From positions 36,853 to 100,852 of the forward strand of contig DHAE01000015.1 in NCBI GenBank assembly GCA_002397315.1: DNA of 64,000 nucleotides. Direction: 5' to 3'. The DNA is from Comamonadaceae bacterium UBA4962 (GTDB lineage Bacteria; Pseudomonadota; Gammaproteobacteria; Burkholderiales; Burkholderiaceae_C). The notes under the pieces were generated by a model. That model did not search any database. It was not told the origin of the DNA and saw only the letters and a program-made list of their open reading frames with translations. Positions 1 to 8,748 of the stretch are shown piece by piece. A program made the position numbers and the translations under genes. The first letter of the stretch is position 1. Each line of letters opens with the position of its first letter.

Positions 1-2
1 GC

Positions 3-1343
3 AACCTGCAGGCGGTGTTCGATCCGGCGTGGGAGCCGCGCCTGGTGCAGCCGGAGCTGCCGGACGTGCAGGTGACGGGCGGGCCACCCCACGCGCTGGT
101 GATCGGTGGCGGCCTGTCGGGCGCCGCGGTGGCGGCCAGCCTCGCGCGGCGCGGCTGGCAGGTGCGGGTGCTGGACCAGGGCGCGGAACCGGCGGCCGGC
201 GCTTCGGGTTTGCCGGCGGGCGTGTTCGCGCCGCACGTGTCGCCCGACGACAGCCAGCTCTCCCGCCTGTCGCGTTGCGGCGTGCGGGCCACGCTGCAGG
301 CCCTGGCGGCATCGGATCTGGTGGAGGGTGACGACTGGAGCGCCTGCGGCGTCCTGGAGCACGAGGTGGACGGCAAGAACCGCCTGCCCGCCGCCTGGGC
401 CGACGGCACCGCACCGGGCGCCGAATGGAGCCGTCCGGCCGATGCCGCGGCACTGCAGGCCGCGGGCCTGCCCGATGGCACCGTGGGCACCTGGCACGCA
501 CGCGGCGGCTGGCTGCGGCCGGCCCGGCTGGTGCGCGCGCTGCTGGCGCACCCTGCCATCCACTGGCAGGGCGGCAGCACCGTGGCCCGGCTGGAGCGGG
601 TGCGAGCCCCCGAAGGCGCGACGCACTGGCAGGCGTACGGCAACGACGGCATGCTGCTCGCCGAAGCGCCCCACGTGGTGGTGGCCGCCGGCTACGGCAG
701 CCGCCCCTGGCTGCCGGGCCGCTATCCGATCCATCCGCTGCGCGGGCAGGTGAGCTGGGGCACGCGGGCGAACGGCCCTGAGGCCGCCTGGCCGCCCTTC
801 CCCGTCAACGGGCACGGCAACCTCGTGCCCCACGCGGGCATCGGGCAAGAAGCGATCTGGGTGATGGGCTCGACCTTCGAGCGCGGCCAGACGGAACTGC
901 CCCCCGCGCCGCAGGAACAGGCCGAGGCCCATGCCACCAATGCCGCGAAGCTGCAGCAGCTCTTGCCGGCGCTGGCACAGGGCCTCGCACCCGCCATCGC
1001 CGGCCCGGGCGCCGCGCCCGGCCACTGGGCGGCCGTGCGCTGCACCGCCCCCGACCGGCTGCCGTTCGTGGGGCCGGTGGATGCCGCGGCGCAGCCCGGG
1101 CTCTGGGTCTGCGCCGCGATGGGCGCACGCGGGCTCACGTTGTCGCAGCTGTGCGGAGAGCTGCTGGCCGCCCGCATGATGGGAGAGCCGCTGCCCGTGG
1201 AAGTGCGCCTGGCGCGGGCGCTGTCCACGGAACGGCTTCCCGGGGCCTGGAACCCAACGCTCAACCCGGCGGTGCTTTCGCCTTCCGCGCCGGAATCCAC
1301 AGGCCCAGCAGCGCCGCCGCCGCGAGCGACAGCAGCCCGGTGA
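3..1343 (+). CDS. mnmC: MnmC, C-terminal FAD-dependent oxidoreductase part (5' end outside window)
   Basis: The frame is open to the left edge of the window, so the gene starts upstream and its N-terminal methyltransferase part, if present, is not visible. The visible part has an FAD-binding Rossmann motif (VIGGGLSGAAVAASLARRGW) at about residues 30-50 of the fragment and a DAO-type oxidase fold to the end (conserved RCTAPDRLPFVGPV near the C-terminus). In the known MnmC family this domain removes the carboxymethyl group from cmnm5s2U34 in tRNA, and the methyltransferase domain then methylates it. The last 83 bases overlap the 3' end of the MFS gene on the other strand. The proline/alanine-rich tail lies in that overlap and looks non-conserved. 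Confidence 0.9.
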   Translation, partial: NLQAVFDPAWEPRLVQPELPDVQVTGGPPHALVIGGGLSGAAVAASLARRGWQVRVLDQGAEPAAGASGLPAGVFAPHVSPDDSQLSRLSRCGVRATLQALAASDLVEGDDWSACGVLEHEVDGKNRLPAAWADGTAPGAEWSRPADAAALQAAGLPDGTVGTWHARGGWLRPARLVRALLAHPAIHWQGGSTVARLERVRAPEGATHWQAYGNDGMLLAEAPHVVVAAGYGSRPWLPGRYPIHPLRGQVSWGTRANGPEAAWPPFPVNGHGNLVPHAGIGQEAIWVMGSTFERGQTELPPAPQEQAEAHATNAAKLQQLLPALAQGLAPAIAGPGAAPGHWAAVRCTAPDRLPFVGPVDAAAQPGLWVCAAMGARGLTLSQLCGELLAARMMGEPLPVEVRLARALSTERLPGAWNPTLNPAVLSPSAPESTGPAAPPPRATAAR

Positions 1344-2490
1344 CGGCGATGCCCCCCGCCAGCGATGCGGTCGCCACCAGCGCCGACAGCAGCGCCGGCC
1401 CGCAGGAGCCGCCCAGGTCCGACAGGAAACGCCATACCGCGAGGAAGTACGGCCGGCCGTGGCGCGGCGCGAAATCCGCGCCTAGCGTCATGATCAGGCC
1501 CGAACCGATGCCGTTGCCGAAACCGATCGCCGTCGCCGCGATCAGCAACGTCGCGAAGCCGCCCGTGAACGGCATCGCCAGCAGCGCCACGCCGATGATC
1601 GCCATCGACGGCACGGCCACCCAGCGGCGGCCCTTCAAGTCCATCACGCGGCCGGCCGGGTAGAAAAGCAGCATCTCGATGCCGCCGGCGATGCCGTAGA
1701 TCACCGACGTGACCGCGGGGGCCAGCAGCAGGTGGTCCGCCCAGAGCGGAATCACCGCCTGGCGGGATGCGCGCACCGCGCTCACGAGCGCCACGCCCAG
1801 CCCCAGCGTGAGGAACACCTTGCGATGGTCCGCCACGATCAAGCGAAGGTTCACGGGTGCCGGAGCGGGCGCGCCCTCGGGATGCGGCGGCGCCTGCAGG
1901 TCCGGCAGGCGCGCGCCGATCGCCGCGGCCGCCAGCACGCCCGCGATGCCGACGGCGAACGCGGCGTGCAGTCCGAAGGCATGCACCGCCGCCGCCGAGA
2001 GAAAAGGCCCGATGAACATGCCGATGCGCATCACGCCACCCAGCGTCGACAGGGCCCGCGCCCGGTAGGCGGGCGGCACCGCCTCGGTCAGGTAGCTCTG
2101 CCGCGCGAGGTTGTAGACGGCCTGCGACATGCCGACCATGCAGCAGCCGATCGCCAGCGGCACCACGCCGGGCAGCAGCACGGCCAGGGCCATGCCCAGC
2201 GCGCTCCACACGCCGGCCGCGACGATCGCCCAGCGCTCGCCCCAGCGGATCGTGATCACCGAGGCGGGAATGTTGTTCAGCAGCGATCCCAGCCCGATCA
2301 GCGTCACCACGAAGGCCGCCATCGGGACCGAGGCGCCGAGGTCCCGCGCCAGCAGCGGCACGATCGGCAGGATCGCCCCCTCGCCCACCCCGAACAGCAG
2401 GGAGGGGCCGAAGGCCGGCAGGGCGATGCGGCGCCAGGAGAAGGAGTCTTCAGAAGCGTACAGGTCGGCGGAAGAAGGCGTGTCGGTCAT
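1261..2490 (-). CDS. MFS transporter, 12 transmembrane segments
   Basis: About 409 residues with the alternating hydrophobic segments of a major facilitator: LPAFGPSLLFGVGEGAILPI near the N-terminus, a cytoplasmic loop of about 30 residues rich in Pro/Ala in the middle, and a second six-helix half. The substrate cannot be told from sequence. The ATG at 2490 (MTDTPSS) was chosen because the 13 residues before it look like read-through; an ATG at 2529 is also in frame. The gene converges on mnmC and overlaps its tail by 83 bases, so the C-terminal sequence IPARKAKAPPG lies antisense to the MnmC tail. There is no obvious partner gene. Confidence 0.85.
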   Translation of the reverse strand: MTDTPSSADLYASEDSFSWRRIALPAFGPSLLFGVGEGAILPIVPLLARDLGASVPMAAFVVTLIGLGSLLNNIPASVITIRWGERWAIVAAGVWSALGMALAVLLPGVVPLAIGCCMVGMSQAVYNLARQSYLTEAVPPAYRARALSTLGGVMRIGMFIGPFLSAAAVHAFGLHAAFAVGIAGVLAAAAIGARLPDLQAPPHPEGAPAPAPVNLRLIVADHRKVFLTLGLGVALVSAVRASRQAVIPLWADHLLLAPAVTSVIYGIAGGIEMLLFYPAGRVMDLKGRRWVAVPSMAIIGVALLAMPFTGGFATLLIAATAIGFGNGIGSGLIMTLGADFAPRHGRPYFLAVWRFLSDLGGSCGPALLSALVATASLAGGIAVTGLLSLAAAALLGLWIPARKAKAPPG

Positions 2491-2616
2491 GGACGGGACG
2501 GCAGCGTCGGAAGCGGGGGCGCGTGGCACCGACGATAAGCGAAGCGGGCCGCGCCATTCGCGGCACCGGTGGAATGGTGCCGCGCACAGCGCCGCTGCGG
2601 CGCCGAACGGCTGCGT

Positions 2617-2634
2617 TCAATATACGCATATTGA
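2617..2634. promoter_or_regulatory. AT-rich inverted repeat upstream of the sulfur operon
   Basis: The sequence TCAATAT-ACGC-ATATTGA is a perfect 7-base inverted repeat with a 4-base spacer. It sits in the only AT-rich stretch (about 2615-2690) between the divergent MFS and tauE-like genes. The arms and position suit a LysR-type operator. CysB, which controls cys operons in proteobacteria, is a LysR-type regulator, but its consensus is loose, so the assignment is inference. Confidence 0.45.
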
Positions 2635-2695
2635 TATACCAGCAGGAGTAAACAATAGTTTGAAACCATAAGGCGAGACCCTACAGTCACGCCCT

Positions 2696-3496
2696 ATGCA
2701 TGACTTGGCGTTCGTTTTTGCGGGATTCGCGGTGGGCCTGATCGTCGGCCTCACCGGGGTCGGCGGCGGCTCGCTGATGACGCCCGTGCTGATCTTCTTC
2801 GGCATGAAGCCGCACCTCGCCATCGGCACCGACCTGCTGTTCGCGGCCTTCACCAAGATGGGCGGGACCGTGAGCCTGGCCCGCCAGCGCCTCGTTCCTT
2901 GGCGCGTGGTGGCCCTGCTGTGCGCCGGCAGCCTGCCCGCTTCCGTCGCTGCCCTCTGGGCATTGCGCGCCATCGGCCCGGCCAGTGCCGTGGCCCAGCA
3001 GATCATGACGACCACGCTGGGCGGCGCCCTGCTGCTCACGGCGGCGGCGACCCTCTACAAGGCCTTCGTGTTCTCCCCCACCCGGCAGGCGGCGGAGCGC
3101 GCCGCCCGCCAGAGCCAGGGCGAGCGGGCCGACCGGCCCCGCCACTGGAGCCTGCCGGTGCTGCTCGGTGCGCTGATCGGCACGCTGGTCACCTTCACCT
3201 CGGTGGGCGCCGGCGCTATCGGCGTCACGGTGTTGCTGCTGCTCTTCCCCCTGCTGCCGCTGCCGCGCGTGGTGGCGGCGGACATCGCCTACGCCGTGCC
3301 GCTGACGCTGGTGGCGGGCCTCGGCCACGCCACCCTCGGCTCCGTGGATTGGCCGCTTCTCGCACAATTGCTGGCGGGCTCGCTGCCGGGCATCTGGCTC
3401 GGCTCGCGGCTCGTCACACGCACCCCGGAGCGATTCATCCGCTCGGCCCTGTCCGTGCTGCTCGCCTGGGCGGGCGCCAAACTGATTCTGATCTGA
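2696..3496 (+). CDS. TauE/SafE family sulfite/sulfonate exporter
   Basis: 266 residues, very hydrophobic, with the family's duplicated four-helix arrangement. The glycine-rich loop GLTGVGGGSLMTPVLIFFG near residue 22 is typical, and its second-half counterpart is TLVTFTSVGAGAIGVTVLL near residue 165. Members of this family export sulfite, sulfoacetate or related anions across the inner membrane. It is the first gene of the sulfate assimilation operon, 27 bases ahead of cysI, so export of excess sulfite made by that pathway is a sensible guess. Substrate and direction are not proven by sequence. Confidence 0.85.
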   Translation: MHDLAFVFAGFAVGLIVGLTGVGGGSLMTPVLIFFGMKPHLAIGTDLLFAAFTKMGGTVSLARQRLVPWRVVALLCAGSLPASVAALWALRAIGPASAVAQQIMTTTLGGALLLTAAATLYKAFVFSPTRQAAERAARQSQGERADRPRHWSLPVLLGALIGTLVTFTSVGAGAIGVTVLLLLFPLLPLPRVVAADIAYAVPLTLVAGLGHATLGSVDWPLLAQLLAGSLPGIWLGSRLVTRTPERFIRSALSVLLAWAGAKLILI

Positions 3497-3523
3497 GTGC
3501 GCCCCGCGCGCACCACCCCCACC

Positions 3524-5374
3524 ATGTACCAATACACAGAATTCGACCAACAGTTCATCCGCCTGCGCGCGGACCAGTACCGCGACCAACTGGAGCGCTT
3601 CCAAGCGGGCAAGCTCTCCGGCGACGAGTTCAAGCCGCTGCGCCTGCAGAACGGCTGGTACGTGCAGCGCTACGCGCCGATGCTGCGCGTGGCCGTGCCC
3701 TACGGCGAGCTCTCCAGCGGCCAGCTGCGCGTGCTGGCCCGCATCGCCCGCGAGTACGACGTGCCCGAGGCCTCCCTGCTGGCCGAAGCGCAGGCCACGC
3801 AGGAAAAGCTCGGCGACATCCCGCTCGCCGACGGCCGCCGCATCGGCACGCGCCTGAAGTACGGCTACGGCCACTTCACCACGCGCACCAACGTGCAGTA
3901 CAACTGGATCCCGCTCGACAAGAGCGCCGAGGTGATGGACCTGCTGGCGTCGGTGCACATGCACGGCATCCAGACCAGCGGCAACTGCATCCGCAACATC
4001 ACGAGCGATGCGCTGGCCGGCATCGCTGCCGACGAGATCGCCGATCCGCGCCCCTTCGCCGAGATCCTGCGCCAGTGGAGCACGCTGCACCCCGAGTTCG
4101 CCTTCCTGCCGCGCAAGTTCAAGGTGTCGCTCAACGGCGCCCGCGAAGACCGCGCCGCGCTGGGCTGGTACGACGTGGGCCTGCAGCTCGTGAAGAACGA
4201 GGCCGGCGAGCTGGGCTTCCAGGTGCGCGTGGGCGGGGGCATGGGCCGCACGCCGGTCATCAGCCCGGTGGTGCGCGAGTTCCTGCCCTGGAACCAGCTC
4301 ATGAACTACCTCGAGGCCGTGATCCGCGTCTACAACCGCTACGGCCGCCGCGACAACCTCTGGAAGGCACGCATCAAGATCCTCGTGAAGTCCGAAGGCC
4401 AGACCTACGTGGACCAGGTGGAAGAGGAATTCCGCCAGATCGTCGAGGTCGAGGGCGGCCCCCACACCATCACGCAGGCCGAATACGACCGCGTGGCCGC
4501 CTGCTTCCACGACCCGGTGCCCGACCTGGGCGGCGCGGACGCCGAAAGCCAGACGCTGTCGCTGCTGCGCGCGGCCGCCGAGGGCGACCAGGGCTTCGGC
4601 CGCTGGCTCACGCGCAACGTGCTGCCGCACCGCCACCCGCTGCTGCGCGCCGTGGTGCTGTCGTTCAAGCGCGTGGGCTATGCGCCGGGCGACGCCACCG
4701 CCGACCAGATGGACGCGGCCGCCGACCTCGCCGACCGCTACTCGTGCGGCGAAGCCCGCGTGACGCACGAGCAGAACCTGCTGCTGCCCTGGGTGCGCGC
4801 CGACCAGTTGCCGAAGCTCTACGCAGAGGCGCGCGCGCTGGGCCTCGCCCAGCCCAACATCGGCCTGCTGACCGACATGATCGCCTGCCCGGGTGGCGAC
4901 TTCTGCTCGCTCGCCAATGCGCGCTCGCTGCCGATCGCCGAAGCCATCACCGAGCGCTACCAGGATCTGGACGAGCTCTGGGACCTGGGCGAAATCGACC
5001 TGCACATCAGCGGCTGCATCAACTCCTGCGGCCACCACCACAGCGGCCACATCGGCATCCTGGGCGTCGACAAGGACGGCAAGGAGTGGTACCAGATCAC
5101 GCTGGGCGGCGCCGACGGCACCGACCTGTCGGGCGCGGCCGTGCCCGGCAAGATCATCGGTCCGTCGTTCAGCGCGGCCGAGGTGCCGGGCGTGATCGAG
5201 GCACTGCTCGCCACCTACCGCGAGCACCGCCAGCCGCTGGCGGCCGATGCGCCGGGCAGCGCGCGCGGGCAGAAGCACGAGCACTTCATCGACACGGTGC
5301 GCCGCGTCGGCATCGAGCCCTTCAAGGCCGCAGCGAACGCCGCGCGCCACCCGTCCGAGGCCGTGTCCGCCTGA
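3524..5374 (+). CDS. cysI: Sulfite reductase, siroheme/4Fe-4S subunit (CysI/NirA type)
   Basis: 616 residues. It has both ferredoxin-like substrate domains of the nitrite/sulfite reductase family and the four-cysteine signature that holds the coupled 4Fe-4S cluster and siroheme: CPGGDFC at about residue 452 and GCINSCGHHH at about 495. It reduces sulfite to sulfide with six electrons in the cytoplasm. No flavoprotein partner (CysJ) is nearby, so the electron donor may be a ferredoxin; genes for a ferredoxin and a ferredoxin-NADP reductase lie 3-4 kb downstream. I start at ATG 3524 (MYQYTEFDQQF), the usual N-terminus in relatives. A GTG at 3497 directly after the tauE stop would add nine unlikely residues. 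Confidence 0.93.
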   Translation: MYQYTEFDQQFIRLRADQYRDQLERFQAGKLSGDEFKPLRLQNGWYVQRYAPMLRVAVPYGELSSGQLRVLARIAREYDVPEASLLAEAQATQEKLGDIPLADGRRIGTRLKYGYGHFTTRTNVQYNWIPLDKSAEVMDLLASVHMHGIQTSGNCIRNITSDALAGIAADEIADPRPFAEILRQWSTLHPEFAFLPRKFKVSLNGAREDRAALGWYDVGLQLVKNEAGELGFQVRVGGGMGRTPVISPVVREFLPWNQLMNYLEAVIRVYNRYGRRDNLWKARIKILVKSEGQTYVDQVEEEFRQIVEVEGGPHTITQAEYDRVAACFHDPVPDLGGADAESQTLSLLRAAAEGDQGFGRWLTRNVLPHRHPLLRAVVLSFKRVGYAPGDATADQMDAAADLADRYSCGEARVTHEQNLLLPWVRADQLPKLYAEARALGLAQPNIGLLTDMIACPGGDFCSLANARSLPIAEAITERYQDLDELWDLGEIDLHISGCINSCGHHHSGHIGILGVDKDGKEWYQITLGGADGTDLSGAAVPGKIIGPSFSAAEVPGVIEALLATYREHRQPLAADAPGSARGQKHEHFIDTVRRVGIEPFKAAANAARHPSEAVSA

Positions 5375-5406
5375 CCCGCATCCGTCCCCCGACCGAGACC
5401 AGCCCC

Positions 5407-5787
5407 ATGAAAATCATCGCTTCCCACGACCACACGCCGGCGCCCGCCGGCCAGACCGTGCTCGAGATGCCCAACGACGCCGATCCGCTCGTGCAGGACC
5501 TGGCCGGCATCGACCGCATCGACCTGCATTTCCCGAAGTTCACCGACGGCCGCGCGTTCAGCCAGGCCCGCCTGCTGCGCCAGCGCCGCCGGTTCCAGGG
5601 CGAGATCCGCGCCACGGGCGACGTGCTGATCGACCAGCTCGTGCAGATGGCGCGCTGCGGCTTCGACGTGGCCGTGCTGCGCGAGGGCGTGGATCTGGCC
5701 GACGCGCAGCGCCAGTTCGACCGCTTCCACGGCTTCTACCAGGGCGACGCCGCGCACCCGCTGCCGCATTTCCGGGACGCCGCGTAA
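5407..5787 (+). CDS. DUF934 family protein of the sulfur operon
   Basis: 126 residues, no signal peptide or membrane segment. The central part IDLHFPKFTDGRAFSQARLL and FDVAVLREG mark it as DUF934, a family found beside cysI in many beta- and alphaproteobacteria. Its biochemical role is not established; the constant link with sulfite reductase suggests a helper of sulfite reduction. It lies 32 bases after cysI and 41 bases before cysD in the same operon. Confidence 0.88.
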   Translation: MKIIASHDHTPAPAGQTVLEMPNDADPLVQDLAGIDRIDLHFPKFTDGRAFSQARLLRQRRRFQGEIRATGDVLIDQLVQMARCGFDVAVLREGVDLADAQRQFDRFHGFYQGDAAHPLPHFRDAA

Positions 5788-5828
5788 GGCGCCCGCCGCA
5801 CACGAGAACCGACCGAGAGAACGACCGC

Positions 5829-6761
5829 ATGAACGCCCGCACCGAACCCCACGTGCTCAGCCAGCTCAGCAACCGCCACCTCGACGCGCTGGAGGAAGAG
5901 ACCATCTTCATCCTGCGCGAAGTGGCCGCCGCCTTCGAGCGCCCCGCCCTGCTGTTTTCGGGCGGCAAGGATTCGCTGGTGATGCTCAAGTGCGCCGAGA
6001 AGGCTTTTGGTGCGGGCCGCATCCCCTACCCGCTGCTGATGATCGACACCGGCCACAACTTCCCCGAGGTCACGGATTTCCGCGACTTCCGCGCGAAGGA
6101 GCTGGGCGCGGAACTGATCGTGCGCAGCGTGGAGGATTCGATGGCGCGCGGCACCGTGCGGCTGGCGCACCCGGGCGAGAGCCGCAACGTGCACCAGTCG
6201 GTGACGCTGCTGGAGGCGATCGAGGAATTCCGCTTCGATGCGCTGATCGGCGGCGCGCGGCGCGACGAGGAGAAGGCCCGTGCCAAGGAGCGCATCTTCT
6301 CGCACCGCGACAGCTTCGGCCAATGGCAGCCCAAGGCGCAGCGTCCCGAGCTGTGGACGCTGTTCAACACGCGGCTGGCGCCGGGCGAGCACTTCCGCGT
6401 GTTCCCGATCAGCAACTGGACCGAGCTGGACGTGTGGCAGTACATCGACCGCGAGCAGATTGCACTGCCTTCCCTCTACTACACCCACAAGCGGCAGGTG
6501 GTCGAACGCAAGGGGCTGCTGGTGCCGGTGACGGAACTCACCCCGCCGCGCGAGGGCGAGACGGTGGAAACGCGCGACGTGCGCTTCCGCACCGTGGGCG
6601 ACATCACCTGCACCTGCCCGGTGGAAAGCCCGGCCGCCACGGCCGCCGACATCGTCATCGAGACGCTGTCGGCCGACGTGAGCGAGCGCGGCGCGACGCG
6701 CATGGACGACAAGACCAGCGATGCGTCGATGGAAAAGCGCAAGAAGGACGGGTATTTCTGA
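5829..6761 (+). CDS. cysD: Sulfate adenylyltransferase subunit 2
   Basis: 310 residues. The PP-loop motif LLFSGGKDSLVMLK lies near residue 42, and the C-terminal block ARDRIF-like (RMDDKTSDASMEKRKKDGYF) is the conserved end of CysD. With the GTPase CysN it makes adenosine 5'-phosphosulfate from ATP and sulfate. CysD and CysH (APS/PAPS reductase) share a fold, but HLDALEEETIFILREVAAAF and IGGARRDEEKARAKER are CysD-specific, so this is not a misread cysH. A 162-base gap with a repeat element separates it from cysN. Confidence 0.95.
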   Translation: MNARTEPHVLSQLSNRHLDALEEETIFILREVAAAFERPALLFSGGKDSLVMLKCAEKAFGAGRIPYPLLMIDTGHNFPEVTDFRDFRAKELGAELIVRSVEDSMARGTVRLAHPGESRNVHQSVTLLEAIEEFRFDALIGGARRDEEKARAKERIFSHRDSFGQWQPKAQRPELWTLFNTRLAPGEHFRVFPISNWTELDVWQYIDREQIALPSLYYTHKRQVVERKGLLVPVTELTPPREGETVETRDVRFRTVGDITCTCPVESPAATAADIVIETLSADVSERGATRMDDKTSDASMEKRKKDGYF

Positions 6762-6790
6762 TGGGCATCCCCCTGTGGCGCTGCGTGCCT

Positions 6791-6863
6791 TCCCCCTTCT
6801 CTCGCCGGGCTGCGCCCGCCGGGAAGGGGGACACCGCCGGCGCGGCGGGGCGGCCCTTGCGCG
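6791..6863. repeat. Extragenic repeat element, copy 1 (hairpin plus GC-rich box)
   Basis: Between cysD and cysN. The left part is a hairpin: TCCCCCTTC (6791-6799) pairs perfectly with GAAGGGGGA (6823-6831), with a nested CCGGGC/GCCCG stem inside. The right part, 6842-6863, is a 22-base box repeated exactly at 8749-8770. From memory, similar elements are frequent between genes in Acidovorax and relatives. It lies inside an operon and could form a processing or attenuation hairpin. Confidence 0.6.
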
Positions 6864-6923
6864 ACGGTTCTGGCCCGGGCCGCGCCAGTTTTGACGCCCC
6901 GCGTGGGTGACGGAGAGAGTTGC

Positions 6924-8294
6924 ATGACAAACACCAATGATTCGATAGCTGCCGGCACGCATTCAGCGAACGCCGGGAGCGCGGAAGACCACCGCTCCGC
7001 CCTGAAGTTCATCACCTGCGGCTCGGTCGACGACGGCAAGAGCACGCTGATCGGCCGCCTGCTGGTGGACAGCCGCGCGGTGCTGCAGGACCATCTCGCG
7101 GGCGTGACGCGCGGCGGCGAGACCGACCTGGCGCTGCTGACGGACGGCCTCTCCGCCGAGCGCGAGCAGGGCATCACGATCGACGTGGCCTACCGCTACT
7201 TCGCCACCGAAACCCGCAAATTCATCATCGGCGACGCGCCGGGCCACGAGCAGTACACGCGCAACATGGTGACGGCCGCCTCCAGCGCCGATGCGGCCGT
7301 GGTGCTCGTCGATGCCACCAAGCTCGACTGGCGCGACCCGCAGCTCACCCTGCTGCCGCAGACGCGCCGCCATTCGCTGCTGGTGCACCTGCTGCGCGTG
7401 CATTCGCTGGTGTTCGCCGTGAACAAGCTCGACGCCGTGGAAGACCCGGCGCTCGCGCTGCGCCACATCCAGGGCGCGCTGGAAGGCTTCGCCCGCGCCG
7501 CCGGCATCGCGGTGCGCGCCACGGTGCCCGTCTCCGCGCTCAAGGGGTGGAACGTGGTGGATGCCAAGCCCGGCTGGTGCGGCTACGAGGGCCCCAGCCT
7601 GCTGCAGATCCTGGAGCAGTTGCCCCACACGCCCGCCGACACGGCCCTGGCGTTCGCGTTCCCGGTGCAGTGGGTGGAGAAATTCTCGTCGTCGGCCGAC
7701 ACCACGCAGGGCCGCCGCGTGTTCTGGGGCCGCGTCGCCGCCGGGCAGGTGGCGCCGGGCACGGCCGTGCAGATCTTCCCGAGCGGGCAGCTCGCCCGCG
7801 TGGCCCAGGTGCTGGACCATGCGCGCAGGCCCAAGGGCGTGCCCGCGGGCATGAGCGCCGGCATCGTGCTCGACCGCGAGGTGGACGTCTCGCGCGGCGA
7901 CTGGATCCTGGCCGCACCGGCACCGGCCGCGTCCGCCGCGGCGGACGATTTCGACACGCCGGCCCCCGTGCCCGCCTGGCCCGCGCGCCGCGAACTGCGC
8001 GCCACCGTGGCCTGGATGGACGACGAGCCGCTGGTGGCGGGGCGCGTCTACTGGGCGCTGCACGGCCACCGCTGGGTCAAGGCCAAGGTGCAGCGCGTGG
8101 TGCACCGCCTGAACATCCACACCCTGGCGGAGGAAGAAGCAACGCAGCTCGAACCCAACGCCATCGGCCACGTCGACCTGCTGCTGCAGGAAGCCCTGCC
8201 CGCCGCGCCGTTCACGCAGGCCCGCGTGCTGGGCTCGCTGATCCTCGTGGACACCGCGAGCCACCGCACCGCCGCGGCCGTGCTCGTGAACTGA
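6924..8294 (+). CDS. cysN: Sulfate adenylyltransferase subunit 1 (GTPase)
   Basis: 456 residues. GTPase motifs are all visible: P-loop GSVDDGKST (about residue 33), the G3 motif DAPGHEQY (about 110), NKLD (about 165) and SALKG (about 203), followed by EF-Tu-like beta-barrel domains. GTP hydrolysis by CysN drives APS synthesis by CysD. No CysC (APS kinase) domain is fused at the C-terminus, so if PAPS is made the kinase must be elsewhere. The ATG at 6924 follows a clear GGAGAGA ribosome site. Last gene of the operon. Confidence 0.95.
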   Translation: MTNTNDSIAAGTHSANAGSAEDHRSALKFITCGSVDDGKSTLIGRLLVDSRAVLQDHLAGVTRGGETDLALLTDGLSAEREQGITIDVAYRYFATETRKFIIGDAPGHEQYTRNMVTAASSADAAVVLVDATKLDWRDPQLTLLPQTRRHSLLVHLLRVHSLVFAVNKLDAVEDPALALRHIQGALEGFARAAGIAVRATVPVSALKGWNVVDAKPGWCGYEGPSLLQILEQLPHTPADTALAFAFPVQWVEKFSSSADTTQGRRVFWGRVAAGQVAPGTAVQIFPSGQLARVAQVLDHARRPKGVPAGMSAGIVLDREVDVSRGDWILAAPAPAASAAADDFDTPAPVPAWPARRELRATVAWMDDEPLVAGRVYWALHGHRWVKAKVQRVVHRLNIHTLAEEEATQLEPNAIGHVDLLLQEALPAAPFTQARVLGSLILVDTASHRTAAAVLVN

Positions 8295-8365
8295 TCCGGA
8301 CCGGCCGCGCCGCCCCTTCCTGCGACAGCGCAAGGGGCGACAGGCGCCCGTGGCCCGATCCGCCC

Positions 8366-8371
8366 TAAAAT
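8366..8371 (+). promoter_or_regulatory. Candidate -10 element of the ferredoxin gene
   Basis: TAAAAT, 34 bases before the fdxA start codon, in the 110-base gap after cysN. No clear -35 box can be seen. Confidence 0.35.
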
Positions 8372-8404
8372 TGCGGGTTACCCCCGATCCAAAGACTGCC
8401 TCTC

Positions 8405-8728
8405 ATGACTCACGTCGTCTCCGAAAACTGCATCAAGTGCAAGTACACCGATTGCGTGGACGTGTGCCCCGTGGACTGTTTCCGCGAAGGCCCGAACTTC
8501 CTCGTGATCGATCCCGACGAGTGCATCGACTGCGCCGTGTGCATTCCCGAGTGCCCGGCCAACGCGATCTACGCCGAGGAAGACCTGCCCGCCGACCAAC
8601 TGGCCTTCATCAAGCTCAACGCCGAGCTCGCCCCGCAGTGGAAGAGCATCACCAAGCGCAAGGCCTCGCTGCCCGACGCCGACGAGTGGAATGGCAAGCC
8701 CGGCAAGATCGCCGACCTGATCCGCTGA
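8405..8728 (+). CDS. fdxA: 7Fe ferredoxin (one 3Fe-4S and one 4Fe-4S cluster)
   Basis: 107 residues. Cysteines at CIKCKYTDCVDVCPVDCF near the N-terminus and CIDCAVCIPECP at about residue 40 give the pattern of seven-iron ferredoxins, in which the second position of the first motif supports a 3Fe-4S cluster. The conserved C-terminal tail (PQWKSITKRK, PDADEWNGKPGK) is typical of FdxA of Pseudomonas and Burkholderia type. It is an electron carrier, probably a partner of the reductase that follows. Confidence 0.93.
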   Translation: MTHVVSENCIKCKYTDCVDVCPVDCFREGPNFLVIDPDECIDCAVCIPECPANAIYAEEDLPADQLAFIKLNAELAPQWKSITKRKASLPDADEWNGKPGKIADLIR

Positions 8729-8748
8729 ACATGAAGACATCCCCCCGA

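Noticed and set aside
3497..3523. GTG start for cysI directly after the tauE stop
   Set aside because: It would add nine residues (MRPARTTPT) not expected in CysI, and the known N-terminus MYQYTEFDQQF begins at the ATG.
5829..6761. cysD gene being cysH
   Set aside because: The two share a PP-loop fold, but the C-terminal block and several internal motifs are of CysD, and cysN follows.
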